Source of the DNA: Notolepis coatsorum
Taxonomy: Eukaryota > Chordata > Actinopteri > Aulopiformes > Paralepididae
Direction of reading: 5' to 3'
Assembly: GCA_963971535.1 (NCBI GenBank)
Contig: OZ020585.1
Span: 152,460,103-152,524,102, forward strand
Length of the DNA stretch: 64,000 bases
Shown one piece after another: positions 1 through 11,543 of this stretch; position 1 is the stretch's first letter; each line of letters begins with the position of its first letter. The translations under genes and the position numbers were made by a program. Below the pieces are notes generated by a model. It saw nothing but the letters and a program-made list of their open reading frames with translations. It searched no databases and was not told the origin of the DNA.

Positions 1-139
1 TTGCTGCACAGCCGCATGAATTTATTTTCATTGATGAGGCTGGATTCAACCTAAGCCAAACAACACACATTCAAATCCAACCCTAACTAACCTTACTGTC
101 ATGCACTTGTCCTAATATACTAACCTACACTGTAGCACT

Positions 140-285
140 CAACACTTTGATGAACATTGTTAGTTACTCAGCTGATAGAGTTGTGCCCTTCCTGATGACT
201 TGTCGTACAGAACTTGTAAGTCGCTTTGGATAAAAGCGTCAGCTAAATGACTAGATGTAAATGTAATGTGTAAATGTGTAAATGT
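140..285 (+). repeat. Teleost interspersed repeat tail
   Basis: The stretch contains the segment AAGTCGCTTTGGATAAAAGC followed by an AAATGTAAATG-type run. This tail is very common at the 3' end of dispersed short repeats in ray-finned fish. The class (SINE or LINE tail) is not settled from this fragment. It passes directly into a TG microsatellite. The first 140 bases show nothing recognisable. Confidence 0.55.
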
Positions 286-287
286 AA

Positions 288-323
<36 letters not shown>

Positions 324-325
324 AT
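286..325. repeat. (TG)n microsatellite
   Basis: Near-perfect TG dinucleotide run ending in a CATGCGCGCG interruption. Confidence 0.95.
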
Positions 326-420
326 GCGCGCGTGTGTGAAAGTAAGACATCCTTGACTTAGTAAACTCACTGACAGCACGTGTGGCAGATTTATATCCAG
401 CTTTTAATTTGATCGTTTGT

Positions 421-505
421 TTGTGTGTTTCTGTGTGTGTGTGTGTGTGTCTGTGTCTGTCTGTCTGTGTATGTGTGTGTGTGTATGTGTGTGTGTGTGT
501 GTCTG
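421..505. repeat. Imperfect (TG)n microsatellite
   Basis: TG repeats interrupted by TCTG and TATG units. It produces a spurious Val/Cys-rich open frame, which I do not regard as a gene. Confidence 0.9.
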
Positions 506-907
506 TGAAACATGTCTTGTACTCATTTACCTCACTAAATACAGCAATGTGTAACTGTAGATTTCAAGAGAGAGAGAGAGACATTTATAATAATTATATT
601 ATTAATTCGTTTTTTTACACACACACACTAATAACATGATCATAACCAAACCAATTTCAAATGTATCATCAAGTACAAAATAGATTTGATCGTATTATTT
701 ATGAGAATGCATGTTTTTTCACACTACAGGAGGAGTATGTCACAGTATGATGTCATAATCGAACATTCTAGAACATTTGTGTTCTATATATGCAACAATT
801 CTCTGAGCATGTCCTGGCATTTTTTCAGACTACAACATCAATCCAGACTGGTTTGACCCTGACAGCACGTGTGGCAGATTTCATGTCAATAAAGCCCACT
901 TGAATGA

Positions 908-908
908 G

Positions 909-971
<63 letters not shown>

Positions 972-985
972 TAGAGAGAGATAAC
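908..985. repeat. (GA)n microsatellite
   Basis: About 60 bp of pure GA plus GATA-containing ends. It lies just upstream of the collagen VI-like exon fragment, inside what would be its upstream intron. The segment before it (about 855-905) repeats a phrase also seen at 372-400 (ACAGCACGTGTGGCAGATTT). Confidence 0.95.
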
Positions 986-1019
986 AGGTCTTCACCTCTC
1001 TACTTTCTACTCTACTCAG

Positions 1020-1301
1020 ATGGTATTTACAGTACTGTACCAACCACCGTTATAGTTGATCATGACACTGCCAGAAAGGATGTAGTATTCCTTCTAGATG
1101 GTTCTGACGGTACAAGGAATGGATTTCCAGCTATGCGTAATTTTGTTGAGAGAGTGGCGGAGAAACTCAATGTGGGAGAAAACAAAGACCGTGTCTCTGT
1201 GGTCCAGTACAGCAGAGATCAAGAGGTTCATTTCTATCTGAACACATACACCACAAAAGAGGATATTCTTGCCATTTGCATTTGTGGTTGTATTTCTCTA
1301 G

Positions 1302-1306
<5 letters not shown>
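1020..1306 (+). pseudogene. Collagen VI-like VWA domain exon fragment
   Basis: The frame opening at 1020 reads the first half of a von Willebrand factor A domain. It has a hydrophobic strand followed by DGSDG at the metal-site loop, then FPAMRNFVERV, a segment with RVSVVQYSRD, and FYLNTYTTKEDIL. This matches the repeated N-terminal VWA modules of collagen alpha-3(VI)-type chains, extracellular microfibril proteins. A pyrimidine-rich tract ending in CAG precedes it at 1017-1019, and the junction is phase 1, as expected for VWA-module exons. About 85 codons remain of a usual near-200-residue module. Homology stops near 1273, and a stop follows at 1304 where GA repeats begin. The second half is missing here, so this is either a decayed duplicate exon or an exon broken by repeat expansion. 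The DGSDG loop departs from the canonical DxSxS. I am confident of the domain but less so of the exact chain. Confidence 0.75.
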
Positions 1307-1424
<118 letters not shown>

Positions 1425-1520
1425 TGTGTGTACATGTCCACGGATGTGCGCTTGCCATAGTGATTGATGACACTTCACAGGCATGTCTTTAGTATTGGTT
1501 AGAAAGCAACCTGGGTTCTC

Positions 1521-1524
<4 letters not shown>

Positions 1525-1590
<66 letters not shown>
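1525..1590. repeat. (GA)n microsatellite
   Basis: Uninterrupted GA run. Open frames over it are artefacts. Confidence 0.95.
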
Positions 1591-1591
<1 letters not shown>

Positions 1592-2415
1592 CTCCCATCT
1601 GGTAGAGATTTGGGCTCTACTGAGCCTACCTTTCTAGTTGAAACGTTGCAATTTTTACATCATGCGTAAGCTGTCAACTAGCGAGATGCGTTGTTACAAA
1701 GCTGGTTACAGAGCTGGTCCACACTGCTATTATGAAATGACCCGAAATGTATGTAAGCTTGTCAACTAAAGCGGTCCGTGTTTAATAATAATAATAATAA
1801 TGACTTGGATTTATATAGCGCGACAGCGCGGGTGAGCAAACTCGTCACACAGCAGCCAGTGATCATTCATACCTCGTATACACAGACGCACTCTGCCATA
1901 CAGTAGTTAATGTTAAATAAAGCCCATTTGAATTGAGAGAGAGCGAGAGTGTGTGTGTGTGTATGTAAGCTTTTTTTTTTTATCTGAGAGAATGTCCGCG
2001 AATGTCCTCAGACTCCTCACGCAGGAGAGGAGAAACGACTGCAAAAAGTCGAGTCCCGTGGATGTTATTGCAACAGATAATTCATACATTATTATGTTTA
2101 GAATTTGGATGGGGGGGTAGGCTCTGATACCAGTCTCACGCCTCTGCGGGGGTGTAACACCTATTCACAGCGCACACGCCGCTATTGTGTGTGTGCGCGC
2201 GTCCATGTATGTGCGTTTCGTGACGCAATGTAGTTCTTATCGCAAATGGAGATTATTACAATCATGCCATCTAGCAAGAATTAAACGTATTTACAAGTCG
2301 TATTAGGTTTAGCAAGTTGGGGGACGTATACCTTACATGTCAAAGCACTAGAAATGGCCATTTTTCTATTTTTATCGATTTCTGAAAAGATGTCCTTTTT
2401 GAGCATTTAAGAGGG
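1591..2415. other. Non-coding stretch, no gene seen
   Basis: It contains an AAT triplet run near 1785 followed by GACTTGGATTTATATAGCGC, a phrase common in fish dispersed repeats. Short GA and TG runs lie near 1940. No coding signal was found on either strand. Confidence 0.5.
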
Positions 2416-2477
2416 ATTCTAATTTCTTTTGTTGTCCGCCGACGGGTTCAAAGCTCCAGCGTGACCCCTAAGGGTTA
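2416..2477 (-). mobile_element. Terminal fragment of a TTAA-inserting DNA element
   Basis: Read on the minus strand, TTAACCCTTAGGGGTCACGC begins exactly where the L1 reading frame stops (TTAA at about 2474-2477). TTAA target choice with a CCCTT-type terminus is the pattern of piggyBac-class transposons. The opposite terminus was not found, so the extent is unknown. Assignment is inferred from one end only. Confidence 0.4.
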
Positions 2478-3875
2478 AGTAATAGGGGTCCAATTACGTC
2501 CCAACATGAGAGATACATTTCTGGTGGGATACCGTCGCTTCTAGGGGCCCTGCCACTTTGCATTTCAGATATGGCCTCCTTAAGTTCATCTAGTGTGATG
2601 GGTGTTTCTAACTGTTTATCGTCATACTCTGATAGTTTAGGGAGGTTAATTTGATTAAGATATGTGTCCATTTTGATCAAAGGTCGTTTCTGATTTATAC
2701 AAGTTGGAGTAGAACTCTTTGAATGTCTCGTTGATTTTTTTAGGGTCTGTAACAAGTCCTTGTTGTGCTTTAATGGTAGTTATATCTGCAAATTTTGCGT
2801 TGACTCTTAACCGCATAGCTAGTAGGTGACTTGGTTTAGAACCTTGAAAGTAGTGCTGTTGTCTTGTGCTACGTATTTGTACTTCAGATTGTTGTTTATA
2901 AATGGCATTAATCTCTTTTTTTAATACATTAATTTGAATTTCCAGTCGAACCGAGTAGTTGTATTGTAAGGAGGAAAATAACGTAGAGTAAAGCGTTTCC
3001 AGCTTTGCCAGTTTTGAGCAACGATTCTTGCGTATTTTGGAGGAAAAGTACCCGGTAAAATCCTTGATCAATCCCTTTACCGACATCCATAATATTCTGG
3101 GGTCCTGTACCGATTTAGCATTCTCCAGTAGGAATACAGAAAGAGCTTCTTTGAGTTGTGTAATGAATTCCTTGTTATTCAGCAATATCGAGTTAAATCG
3201 CCATCTTGGGGCTCGGGATGACAGTATACCAAATGATCCTTTTAGGAGTAAATAACAGTGATCTGATGCATTGGGTACCATTTCCACGTCATAGTTATCA
3301 AATAGTCTCGGGGATGCAAAAACATAATCTATTCTGGAAAGTGTGTTATGTCTTGCAGATCGACAAGAGTACTTCCGGGTCGTGGGGTTGAGTGATCGCC
3401 ATAGATCATTTACATCTGTATTCTTCGACCAATCCTTTAACGCATTAGATGATTTTTTCTGTTTGTTGGAAAAGGTGGGATAAGATTTATCCATCCCAGG
3501 ATCCCAAATGGCATTAAAATCCGGCTCAATTATAAATGAGTATTCAGGAAGGTTTAACATTGTTCTGGTAAGTGTAGTGTAGAAGTTAGCTTCGTACAAA
3601 TTTGGAGCATATACCGCTACCAACGCTATTTACCTATTCCTGTATACAATTTTAGCTATGGTTATCCGACCTTCTGCATCAGACCATACTCCCTTCAATT
3701 CAATATTCAACTTCCGTTTCACCACTATAGCAACTCCACGGGTTCTCGTTCCAAAGGAAGAGTGACTAATGTTATGGTATATGTTGTCCGCTAGCGTAGC
3801 TTTGTCTTCCACTAAAATGTGCGTTTCGCTTAGAAGAGCCACGTCAACCTGTTTGTTTTTCATCAGTGTGAGCAC
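2468..3875 (-). pseudogene. L1-type LINE ORF2: endonuclease and start of RT linker (broken)
   Basis: Three minus-strand frames cover the N-terminal part of an L1-class ORF2. In order these are an AP-endonuclease start with LLSETH (3630-3875), the endonuclease body with PDFNAIWD, SRIDYVFASP and NASDH (2655-3623), and the pre-RT linker with ITLDELKEAISEMQSGRAP and DGIPPE (2468-2755). The enzyme nicks target DNA and primes reverse transcription in the nucleus. A stop near 3627 and a frame change near 2700 break the frame. The usual GDFN is PDFN, which probably damages the active site. The RT itself is missing because a TTAA element truncates the copy at 2474. It probably belongs with the ORF1 remnant at 8.0-9.85 kb on the same strand. 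Confidence 0.85.
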
Positions 3876-3879
3876 GTGA

Positions 3880-5780
3880 AGTGCACAAGGGTTCTATGTT
3901 CTGTTCTGATGAGATCAGAACCAGCTAACTACTCTGCGTTGTGAATTGTCCGTCTTACTTCCCTTGTACTACTTTCAAAGACCATGAAACTGGCCTTGCT
4001 TCACGGCGGCTATGCAGGAGAATGAAGAAGGAGAAATTGTACCAGCATCTGTTTTTAATTCAAAGTTAAAAGTGCAATCACAATGGTTCTGGTTCAATTA
4101 AAATGAATATGCGCTATAATATTGAGGTACCGAAAGCACTATGCCGCTTTCCCTCAATATTAGACTAAGAAAGTAAATTAAAGAATAACGAATTGTTGAG
4201 TGTCTCTGTTCTCTGCTGACAACAAAGAAAGTATTTTCTCCCTCCAAAAGCTTCTTCTCTGTGTGTTCCTTTGTTCCTGCTGCCGCTCCTCTGTGTGAAG
4301 GTGGGTGTGTTCCTGTGTTGGTTCCGTTTTCAGTGTGTCTTCACAGTCACAGCACCCACCTTTTTATCAATGAGCCGGGAGTGTCTGCGTGATGTCACAG
4401 GAGTGACGTCAAGCAGATGTTTTCCTCCAATCACGGGCTCCCTACGTTTGAATTTGAAAGAAGGGCTGTCCTTTGGAGCCCACTAGCTGTCTCCTTTGTT
4501 TCCAATCAAAGAATAGCTTTACTGTCTAAATTTACTTTATTTTTGTGTTACAATTCAAGATGTATATTTTTGAATCGGGGATAACCAGATGAACACATAG
4601 CTACCATTTTAAACTCAAAACAGCTTTATACTTGACCAGAATCACAGTCTTTTATCATTAATTCCACTTATTATAGTTCCCTAATCATATTCTTTTAACT
4701 TAAATCAATATCTATTTTATACAGTTATTATACCGCACTTTGAGTATTTTCCAATGTAGTTTCAGAAGTGGCTTAATTTCAAACTGTGATTCTTAAGCAT
4801 AAACATTGCATATTTCATATCATTCGATTCAGAATTATTACCACAACATAACAGGAACATTTGCAGTTCATTTTAAGCTAATTTAAGTATAGAAACAGAC
4901 ATTTGAAAGTGTACTTGAGTTACTGAAATAATGACGCTTTGCTCCTCCTCTGCATCTGTCTCAACATGTAGTAATCAGACCAGTTGACCTGGCCGCCTGT
5001 TCCCCAGGCCTCAGGGCATGAGATAACGGCTTCATGTGATGCGGTCATGCCATTGTTTTAGCTGCTTGGCCCACACCCATTGTAAACAATCTCTGTGTAA
5101 GGAAACCTGTTGTCTCTTCACATTCCAAGCTGCTTCCCCCACATCCTGTATAAACAGATTCTGTTGTAATCCTGTATCTAGTTCCTCCTAGTAACCAGCT
5201 GCTTGGAGACATGTTCTTTTGTCATTCTCAGTAGATCCCAGTATATTTGATTTCCAAATGTTACACTTTGACTGTTTCTACAAGACTAAACACATGATAA
5301 TGATTACTGAGTTCCTTAACCCAAGGTAACAGACATCCTTTTCTCTTATCTATTTGAACACAAGTTTCAGGCAGAATGTAGATCTATGGTTACCAAATAA
5401 TACTACACACGCTTTTGCGTTTATGTTGATTATTTATTCCCCCAGTATTCCAGATCATTATATTCAAACTAGCCATAATCTATACATGTTGTTGTGTAGT
5501 TGTTGGTAATGCTTCTGGAGTGTGAATTCACAATGGATATACATCCTACTATTGAGGTCCCGTTGAGAGCCGAGCATAAAACATACATATATACAAATAA
5601 ACCCCTATATCCCCCTCCCTCAGAGAGTCGCACAGGACTGTGTTCCATAGACACAACCTTTGCGTATAACTCCCTCCCCTACACCACCGGTTAGCCCAGA
5701 ATGAGCCATTTATCCTTAACTTTCCTATGTATTCCATAGGATCTAACATTCTAAATTCTACCATAAGTAGAATGTCAACT
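3880..5780. other. AT-rich stretch without recognised gene
   Basis: It interrupts the old minus-strand L1. No coding homology was seen. TGACGTCA, a perfect CRE-type octamer, occurs at 4404-4411. The 4980-5730 part, read on the minus strand, has promoter-like features (a GGGATATAGGGG box, CACAGTCCTGTGCGACTCTC) that could be a retroviral LTR, but no second copy exists here to test that. Confidence 0.35.
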
Positions 5781-6317
5781 CTAGGTCGGGGGTCAAGGAC
5801 TACAGCCCCCTCAGCATCGACGGGGCACAGGGTTGAGAGAGTGAACAGTTTCAAGTACCTCGGAGCCCACATATCCGAGGACTTGACATGGACCACACAC
5901 ATTGACAGTGTTGTGAAGAAGGCACGACAACGCCTCTACTTCCTCAGGCGCCTAAGGAAGTTCCAAGTCAGTCAGAAGATCCTTAGGAACTTCTACTCAT
6001 GTACAATAGAGAGCATCCTGACCGGCAACATCACCTCCTGGTTTGGGAATAGCACTGCACAAGACCGTAGCAGACTACAAAGAGTGACACGTTCAGCCGA
6101 ACGCACAATTGGAGGGGGGCTTCCCACCTTCCAGAACATTTACAACAAGCGGTGCAAGGGGAAGGCTAAGAGAATTATTAAGGACTCGAGCCACCCGAAC
6201 AACTGCCTCTTTGAACTGCTGCGGTCAGGCAAGCGATACCGGAGTCTTAAGGCGAGCACAGAAAGACTCAGAAGAAGCTTCTATCCCCAGGCCATCAGGC
6301 TGCTAAACGAACAATAA
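5727..6317 (+). pseudogene. LINE reverse transcriptase C-terminal region, copy 1
   Basis: From about residue 30 the frame encodes the RT thumb and C-terminal region of a Jockey-superfamily (CR1/L2/Rex1-like) LINE. Landmarks are [53 protein letters not shown], then [10 protein letters not shown] and [11 protein letters not shown] before the stop. The catalytic fingers and palm are absent because the insertion is 5'-truncated. The first 18 or so codons are flanking DNA, so the Met at 5727 is not a real start. It cannot be active by itself. Confidence 0.85.
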
Positions 6318-6827
6318 TCGCTAAACGAACAATAATCACTATGCAACAACCATCAAATGCACACAGCACACACACCCACACGCACACACTCACTCAAACA
6401 AACAACACACTGCAGCACCCACTCTCCACACTTTAGATCACACAAACACACTTACACTTTATATTTATTGATAAAGGATTTGCACTACAACTCGTACACC
6501 TACTGTGAATTGTACCTAAATTGCACCTCGTCCCATTTCTCCATTTCTGCCTTGCACTATATAGTATTGTATATTAGTACACTGCACAGTATTGTATATT
6601 GTATGGTAACTACGTCTATTCTGCATCGAACATTGTACATATGTCTAAACTGAACACTGTGACCTCATTTTTTTTACTTCAATTTTACTATGTTAATTTT
6701 ACTATGTTATTTTATTTCATACTTATCTTGTCTTGCACAGTCTCTGGAGCGCAACAGTAAGAAGCATTTTGTACAAAAGTATTCTGTACTTCTGTATGAC
6801 AACTATTAAAGAAACTTGAAACTTGAA
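5781..6827 (+). mobile_element. L2/CR1-like LINE, 5'-truncated copy 1
   Basis: Homology to the longer copy at 19.8-23.7 kb (opposite strand) starts near 5781 and runs through the end of the coding region and a 3' UTR. It ends in AAGAAACTTGAAACTTGAA, the tail shared by all three copies in this window. The 3' UTR has a CACACA-rich stretch and several TATTGTATATT motifs. I saw no clear target duplication. Confidence 0.85.
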
Positions 6828-7178
6828 CTGTATATGCAGCATTTTCCCTGGCCAGGGGTGGGCGATGATCTGTTGTGAAGAATGTTATTCCCCCGGAGGT
6901 CTTCTGGCTGGTGCTGTGGTTCTGCAGCTAGATACTATTGGTATGTCTGGCCACATATTGCTGTTATTCCAGAATGTTCCATATATCAAAGATTGTTTTA
7001 AATGTTCTAGATTATTCCAATATGTCGTTTTTACAGTGCCCGAATGTTCCAGTATGTTCCAGAATGTTGTTAGAAATCCATACTATTAAAATAACGACCG
7101 CTTCATGAATTTGGGTGTCATCCTTTCGTCATGCTCATCTTCTCTGTATCGTTCCAATTTTAAATCCAATATGTCCGC

Positions 7179-7856
7179 AATAATAAAAGTCCATTGTACA
7201 AATGGGGACGAAGGGACATTTATGCACATGTATTGGGACTGCTCACCAGTTAAGGCATTCTGGAAAGATGTGACCCAACAAATATCAAAACTCGTATCTT
7301 GGAATATACCTGTACACCCCTCGGTATTACTATTGAATGATGTTTTTGAGTTTGCAGTGAATCCACAGCTAAAGAGATTGGTTTTATCGGGTATCACAGT
7401 AGCTAAAAAGCTGATCGCATCACGCTGGTTTCAACCGGAAAAAATGTGCCATAAAGTTTGGTTTCTTACATATCTCGATGTAATTTACCATGAAATATCT
7501 ACAGCAAGAATTCTGGGTCTCAATGAATCCAAAATGTCAATGTGGTTAGAAGTGGTGGAGAGAATAAAAGCTAGCTTATAATGGTAGTGTCTGGTTAGGT
7601 GCGAGGGATAGTGGAGGTACTTCTCAAGGTGGGGTCCGGGAGGGGGGGGTTCGAGCTGGAGCATATGTGTGTAGGTTTTTTAGATAACAGGTATTAGGGG
7701 TATATCTTATATAAGACAACTAACTAAAATGTGATCTCATTGGATGTGTCCTGACAATTAATGCTTGTATATCTTATCGTGTGTTGTCATGTTTGTTTAT
7801 ATGTTTGTTTAAAAAATAATAAAAAAATAAAATACAAAAAAAATAATAAAAGTCCA
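7179..7856 (+). mobile_element. 5'-truncated L1 with 15-bp target duplication
   Basis: AATAATAAAAGTCCA occurs at 7179-7193 and 7842-7856, directly flanking 7194-7841. The right copy follows an A-rich tail. This is the classic outcome of target-primed reverse transcription. The insertion landed in the older, opposite-strand L1 between its ORF1 and ORF2 portions. Confidence 0.9.
7194..7581 (+). pseudogene. L1-type ORF2 C-terminal fragment
   Basis: The frame encodes the cysteine/histidine-containing C-terminal segment of L1-class ORF2. It has GTFMHMYWDCSPVKAFW, a LLLND motif, ITVAKKLIASRW and LDVIYHEISTARI, ending at a stop. The same order is seen in the longer L1 frame at 57.9-60.0 kb (GTYMHMYWDC, GVTAAKKLIAMRW, LDVIYLEISTARV), so both are members of one L1 group. 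Only about 130 codons remain. The reading frame upstream of 7194 belongs to the flanking DNA. Confidence 0.85.
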
Positions 7857-8615
7857 ACGGGGAAAACATTCAATAACTCAGAGCTCGTAGGTCTCTCTGT
7901 CCCAAATCAGCGGTTCATTAAAGTTTATACGATATGGTGTCCATGCCTAACAAAGATTAAAAGGCTGTATATAAACTATCCTGCACGTTGTGCTGCCATA
8001 TATTTGTCAGCATCTTCAGGCGAGTTGAGGAAAACCCTTTCTTGCAGGGTACATCAATGTGGGAGTGTGTTTCCCCAAATAGAGTTGAGACATCACCGTC
8101 TTGTACTTGGCCCGCAAGGCCACCACTTCCCGACAATAATCCTTGTATTTTAGATTGCCTTTCATCCTGCGCGTCTCCCGAATGATCATTTCTTTTATTC
8201 TGACTTGACGTAGGACAACCATGATCACTCTAGGTCTGCCGTTATTGTCGTTGGATCGGGTCCCCAATCTGTAGCATTGATCCACCTCAGGTACCCTAGG
8301 AAGGATAGTTGGTCCCAGGATTTTCTGTAATTCTGTCGCGAACGCTTCAGGATGTGTGCAGCTCACCGACTCGTCCAGTCCGATATACGAATATTCAGCT
8401 TGCGATTTTGATATTCCATCTAGAATATTTTAGCTTTTTGTTCTTCATTGATTCGTTTAAGCTCAGCCATTATATCGTTGAGATCCGTATTGTGTTCTTT
8501 GTAGTTTCCCTTCATCTCAGCCGTTAGCTTCTCGTTGATCTCAGCTATGTCTTTGTAGATCAGACCGAAATTCTGTTGGTGTTCTTCCAAACCAGTTTCC
8601 AGTCCTACGGTGCGC
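7857..8615 (-). pseudogene. L1-type ORF1, coiled-coil end and nucleic-acid binding domains
   Basis: The minus-strand frame 8016-8366 matches the C-terminal half of L1 ORF1 proteins: HPEAFATELQKIL, VDQCYRLGTRS, GRPRVIMVVL and then LYLGKHTPTLMYPARKGF. ORF1p is the RNA-binding trimeric protein of the L1 particle. Upstream (8370-8615) the same strand reads a charged coiled-coil stretch (INEKLTAEMK, LKRINEEQK) interrupted by a stop. The C terminus runs on, with stops, to about 7860. The N-terminal part lies beyond the TTAA element at 9552-9848. Confidence 0.8.
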
Positions 8616-9551
8616 TTAACACTTTCATCGCCAAGGACGCCTTACTAGTCATTCCCCGCCATGCTAATTCTGCCAATGAGATCAATATTTAAAAAATCTG
8701 TGATCGCAATCATATTTCTCCCGCGGAGACTTGAGATTTACTGTTGATCCCCTCACAACTCTCCAACAGTTCAAGAGCGCCATCTGGTGGCCGATCGGCG
8801 GATCGCCCAAACCGGAAACGGGAAACGGAAACTGGTGCTCATCCTAATTCGGTCCGACCACTCGCTATATGTCCCGGGACTCGAGCTCGACACAATGGAT
8901 AGTGATCCGTTACCAATAACTGGATAAACAACATGATTTGGACGTATATACTATTATACAACCTGGAGATGGATCGCATATTTCAACATCCCATAATAGG
9001 AATCTGTTTGCTCCACGCTCATCGCCCAACGGCCCGAGGAGACTGGGGTAAGTTTCAGCGTTTTTTTTTACCGTGTTCGATACAAACTGCTCTAATGATC
9101 ATATCACCCACACTAGATGAATCATCTAACGTTGGCCACGGAATTATAAACGACCCCCCCATCCGGTCAACATCAGATGATAAGTAGTAACTTCTAGAAG
9201 CACGTACATTTGAAATTTTTTATCTCGCGCCGATCGCTATCAAACTGTATTTGATCATCAATATAATGCACTTAGGGCTATAAATCACGTTCTGCAGAAT
9301 GCTGCAGAAAACGATAAAAACATATTTATACTTTAGACCGTATTTTAGTATGAATATGTGAATGAAAAAGTATAACGTTCCTACATCCTGAACGATAGAT
9401 AATTGACGTTGAATGGGCCATAGTAATGTCAATTTAGCAATACAATTAAAAAAGTTATAGCCCTGCAAAGAAGGGGAACTTCTCCATAGACAAATAGAGC
9501 TGGCAGAGGATGGTATAAGGATGTACATAAGCGTGGCAAAGAAAGTGTTAA
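8616..9551. mobile_element. TTAA-flanked (piggyBac-like) non-autonomous element, copy 1
   Basis: TTAA sits at 8616-8619 and 9548-9551. Between them the 928-bp element begins CACTTTCATCGCCAAGGACG and ends, in reverse complement, CACTTTCTTTGCCACGC. TTAA duplication plus short CNCTTT-type inverted ends is typical of piggyBac-class elements. No transposase frame is present. It interrupts L1 ORF1, whose coiled-coil coding resumes on both sides. Relatives occur at 34.2, 35.9, 49.9, 53.8 and 63.8 kb. Confidence 0.8.
8777..8790 (-). promoter_or_regulatory. CTCF-like core motif in TTAA element
   Basis: On the minus strand the sequence is CCACCAGATGGCGC. It fits every position of the vertebrate CTCF core consensus CCASYAGRKGGCRS, and is preceded by GG as in many bound sites. 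Binding is an inference. Confidence 0.5.
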
Positions 9552-9848
9552 TACAGTATGTGCGTCGGCAGCCACCCTTAGCGCTTCGATATTGCATTCG
9601 ATAGATACTTTAATAGCATCTACTTTTTCGGCTATATCAGTTATTATTCTTTCGGTTATTATTTTCTCCATTCTTTTCATTTCCCGGATGATATGTTCTG
9701 TATCTGCGGAGGTGTTTATAGCGGTTGAGGAGGAGGCCATCTCGTCAATATCCTCTGCTCTGTTACGCACGAATCCCGCAGCCATAGGCGGGTCCTCTGA
9801 ACTTGACTTTGGATTTGGTTTTGAGTTATCTTTCTTCGCTGGCATCAT
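9552..9848 (-). pseudogene. L1-type ORF1 N-terminal part
   Basis: The frame starts MMPAKKDNSKPNPKSSSEDP, a short basic/Ser-rich head, then enters a heptad-like stretch (HIIREMKRMEKIITER, DIAEKVDAIKVSIE) typical of the L1 ORF1 coiled coil. It breaks off at 9551 where the TTAA element is inserted and resumes at 8615. The piece beyond the junction is off by one base, so the ancestral frame was already damaged or the junction is imprecise. Confidence 0.7.
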
Positions 9849-9849
9849 G

Positions 9850-10726
9850 AATCTTATATGTATAATATAGTTAGTTGATAATCTCAGTTAATATATGCGT
9901 CTAATTTTAAACGCATTGGTGATATATAAATATGTTTTTAAAACGAAAATAAAAAAAACGGGTGAGCAGTTCTGTCACATGCGACTACTCCATAGACGGG
10001 CTATTCCGGAAGTTACCAATTACAATACTTAAAATAAAATATACTTAAAAAATTCCACCAAGCCTTCACTCCCCCCCCACCCTCCCTAATTGCCATACCT
10101 TGGCTTTTACTGAAACGACGCCACTGAGTGAAAGTACAAATGACTGCTTTTGAAAACATACTAAAATAAGTACAATTACACAAAATAAAACTACTAAATT
10201 ACAGTAACAAACGTGAACATAATTAGTTACAGATGCAGCGCTGAAAAATCAAAGCTCTCCTGCTCATCTGCTGCTCCTCTCCTGCTCATCTCCTGCCTCT
10301 CCTGCTGTGATTTTGTGACTCCTATTGTTCTGGACCGGGCCAGATTTCACACCTCCACTGCCTCCCACAGGCTGGGGAGATTTTCATCTTACATTTTTAT
10401 TCGTCCCAAACGCCCCAGCTCCATCCGATTCCTTAGCTTTTTTCACTGTTTACTTATCATGCATTGCAACACTAATATATGGGCAGTACCCCAAGCCAGA
10501 CTGCCCATATAAAAATTATATTGGTGGTCTGAGGGCAGGAGCCCCCGACCCCCTCCCTGGGGAAGCACTTAAGTTAAGTACCCTCCATTTGTTCACGTTG
10601 GGACCCAGCCACCAGCCCCCGAAAATTAACACCTGAGTGCTAGACTTAAGTGGCACACAAGCAGCACACAAAGCAGCAGTCACAGAGTCCATGCAGCTAG
10701 GATTCCAAACACGCACACCCCGATCT

Positions 10727-10730
<4 letters not shown>
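9850..10730. other. Non-coding stretch, no gene seen
   Basis: AT-rich to about 10250, then a pyrimidine-rich CTCCTGCTCATCTCCTGC stretch. No homology was recognised. Short open frames lack coding character. Confidence 0.5.

Positions 10731-10792
<62 letters not shown>
10731..10792. repeat. (TC)n microsatellite
   Basis: About 60 bp of uninterrupted TC. Confidence 0.95.
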
Positions 10793-10796
<4 letters not shown>

Positions 10797-10947
10797 CAAT
10801 AATAATCACAGATGTATATCTTTTCATTTTAAACAAGTTACCAATATATTGTCTGGGTGATTATGCCCCCCCGTGAAATTAATTAGTTAGTATCCCCCTC
10901 TACCTCTCTCTCTCACACAGACACACACATCCAAGGCTACAGTTCTA

Positions 10948-10950
<3 letters not shown>

Positions 10951-11002
<52 letters not shown>
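10951..11002. repeat. (GA)n microsatellite
   Basis: About 50 bp of GA, 160 bp from a TC run, so the two could pair as a weak inverted repeat. The stretch from 11003 to 11540 holds no recognised feature. Confidence 0.9.
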
Positions 11003-11004
<2 letters not shown>

Positions 11005-11543
11005 GCGACTCACTTGTTTAGTTGAAACGCACCACTGTCCAGCAGGCAGCAGGGCTTGATAAAGTGTATATGTCCACTGTCCAGACTGTTGATGTCCATG
11101 TCCACTGCATCCAGCTAGCCATATAGCTTCTTGTTAGCCAATAGCCACCTGTACAACCAGCTAGAAAACGACAGCTTGTTTTCAAACTGTCCGGACTGGG
11201 GGCGTGACTGACAACACAGCAGGAAGGACGGAAGGACCCTGCTTGCTTATTAGATCGCTTGAAAATGCGCCCGGCATCCATCATATTACATCATATTTCA
11301 ATGCACAGTGCGTTACGCACTGATAGGCGAAATATATTTGCTTGACCTATTTCATTGGCTGCGAGGATACAGCGATGATACCAGTGCACGCCCTGCCGTG
11401 CGCGATACGTCTCCGCCCAGCCTAAGAGGTTGTTACTCTCTATCAGACGTGACTTCCTGTGACTCACAAAACAATTATTTATATTTGATATATTAACGTT
11501 ATATTGTGCATTGGAAACACAAACATACTTAAAATGAGTAAAT

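Noticed and set aside
9220-9597. Hydrophobic minus-strand frame inside the TTAA element
   Set aside because: AT-rich composition, no family resemblance, not shared with other copies.
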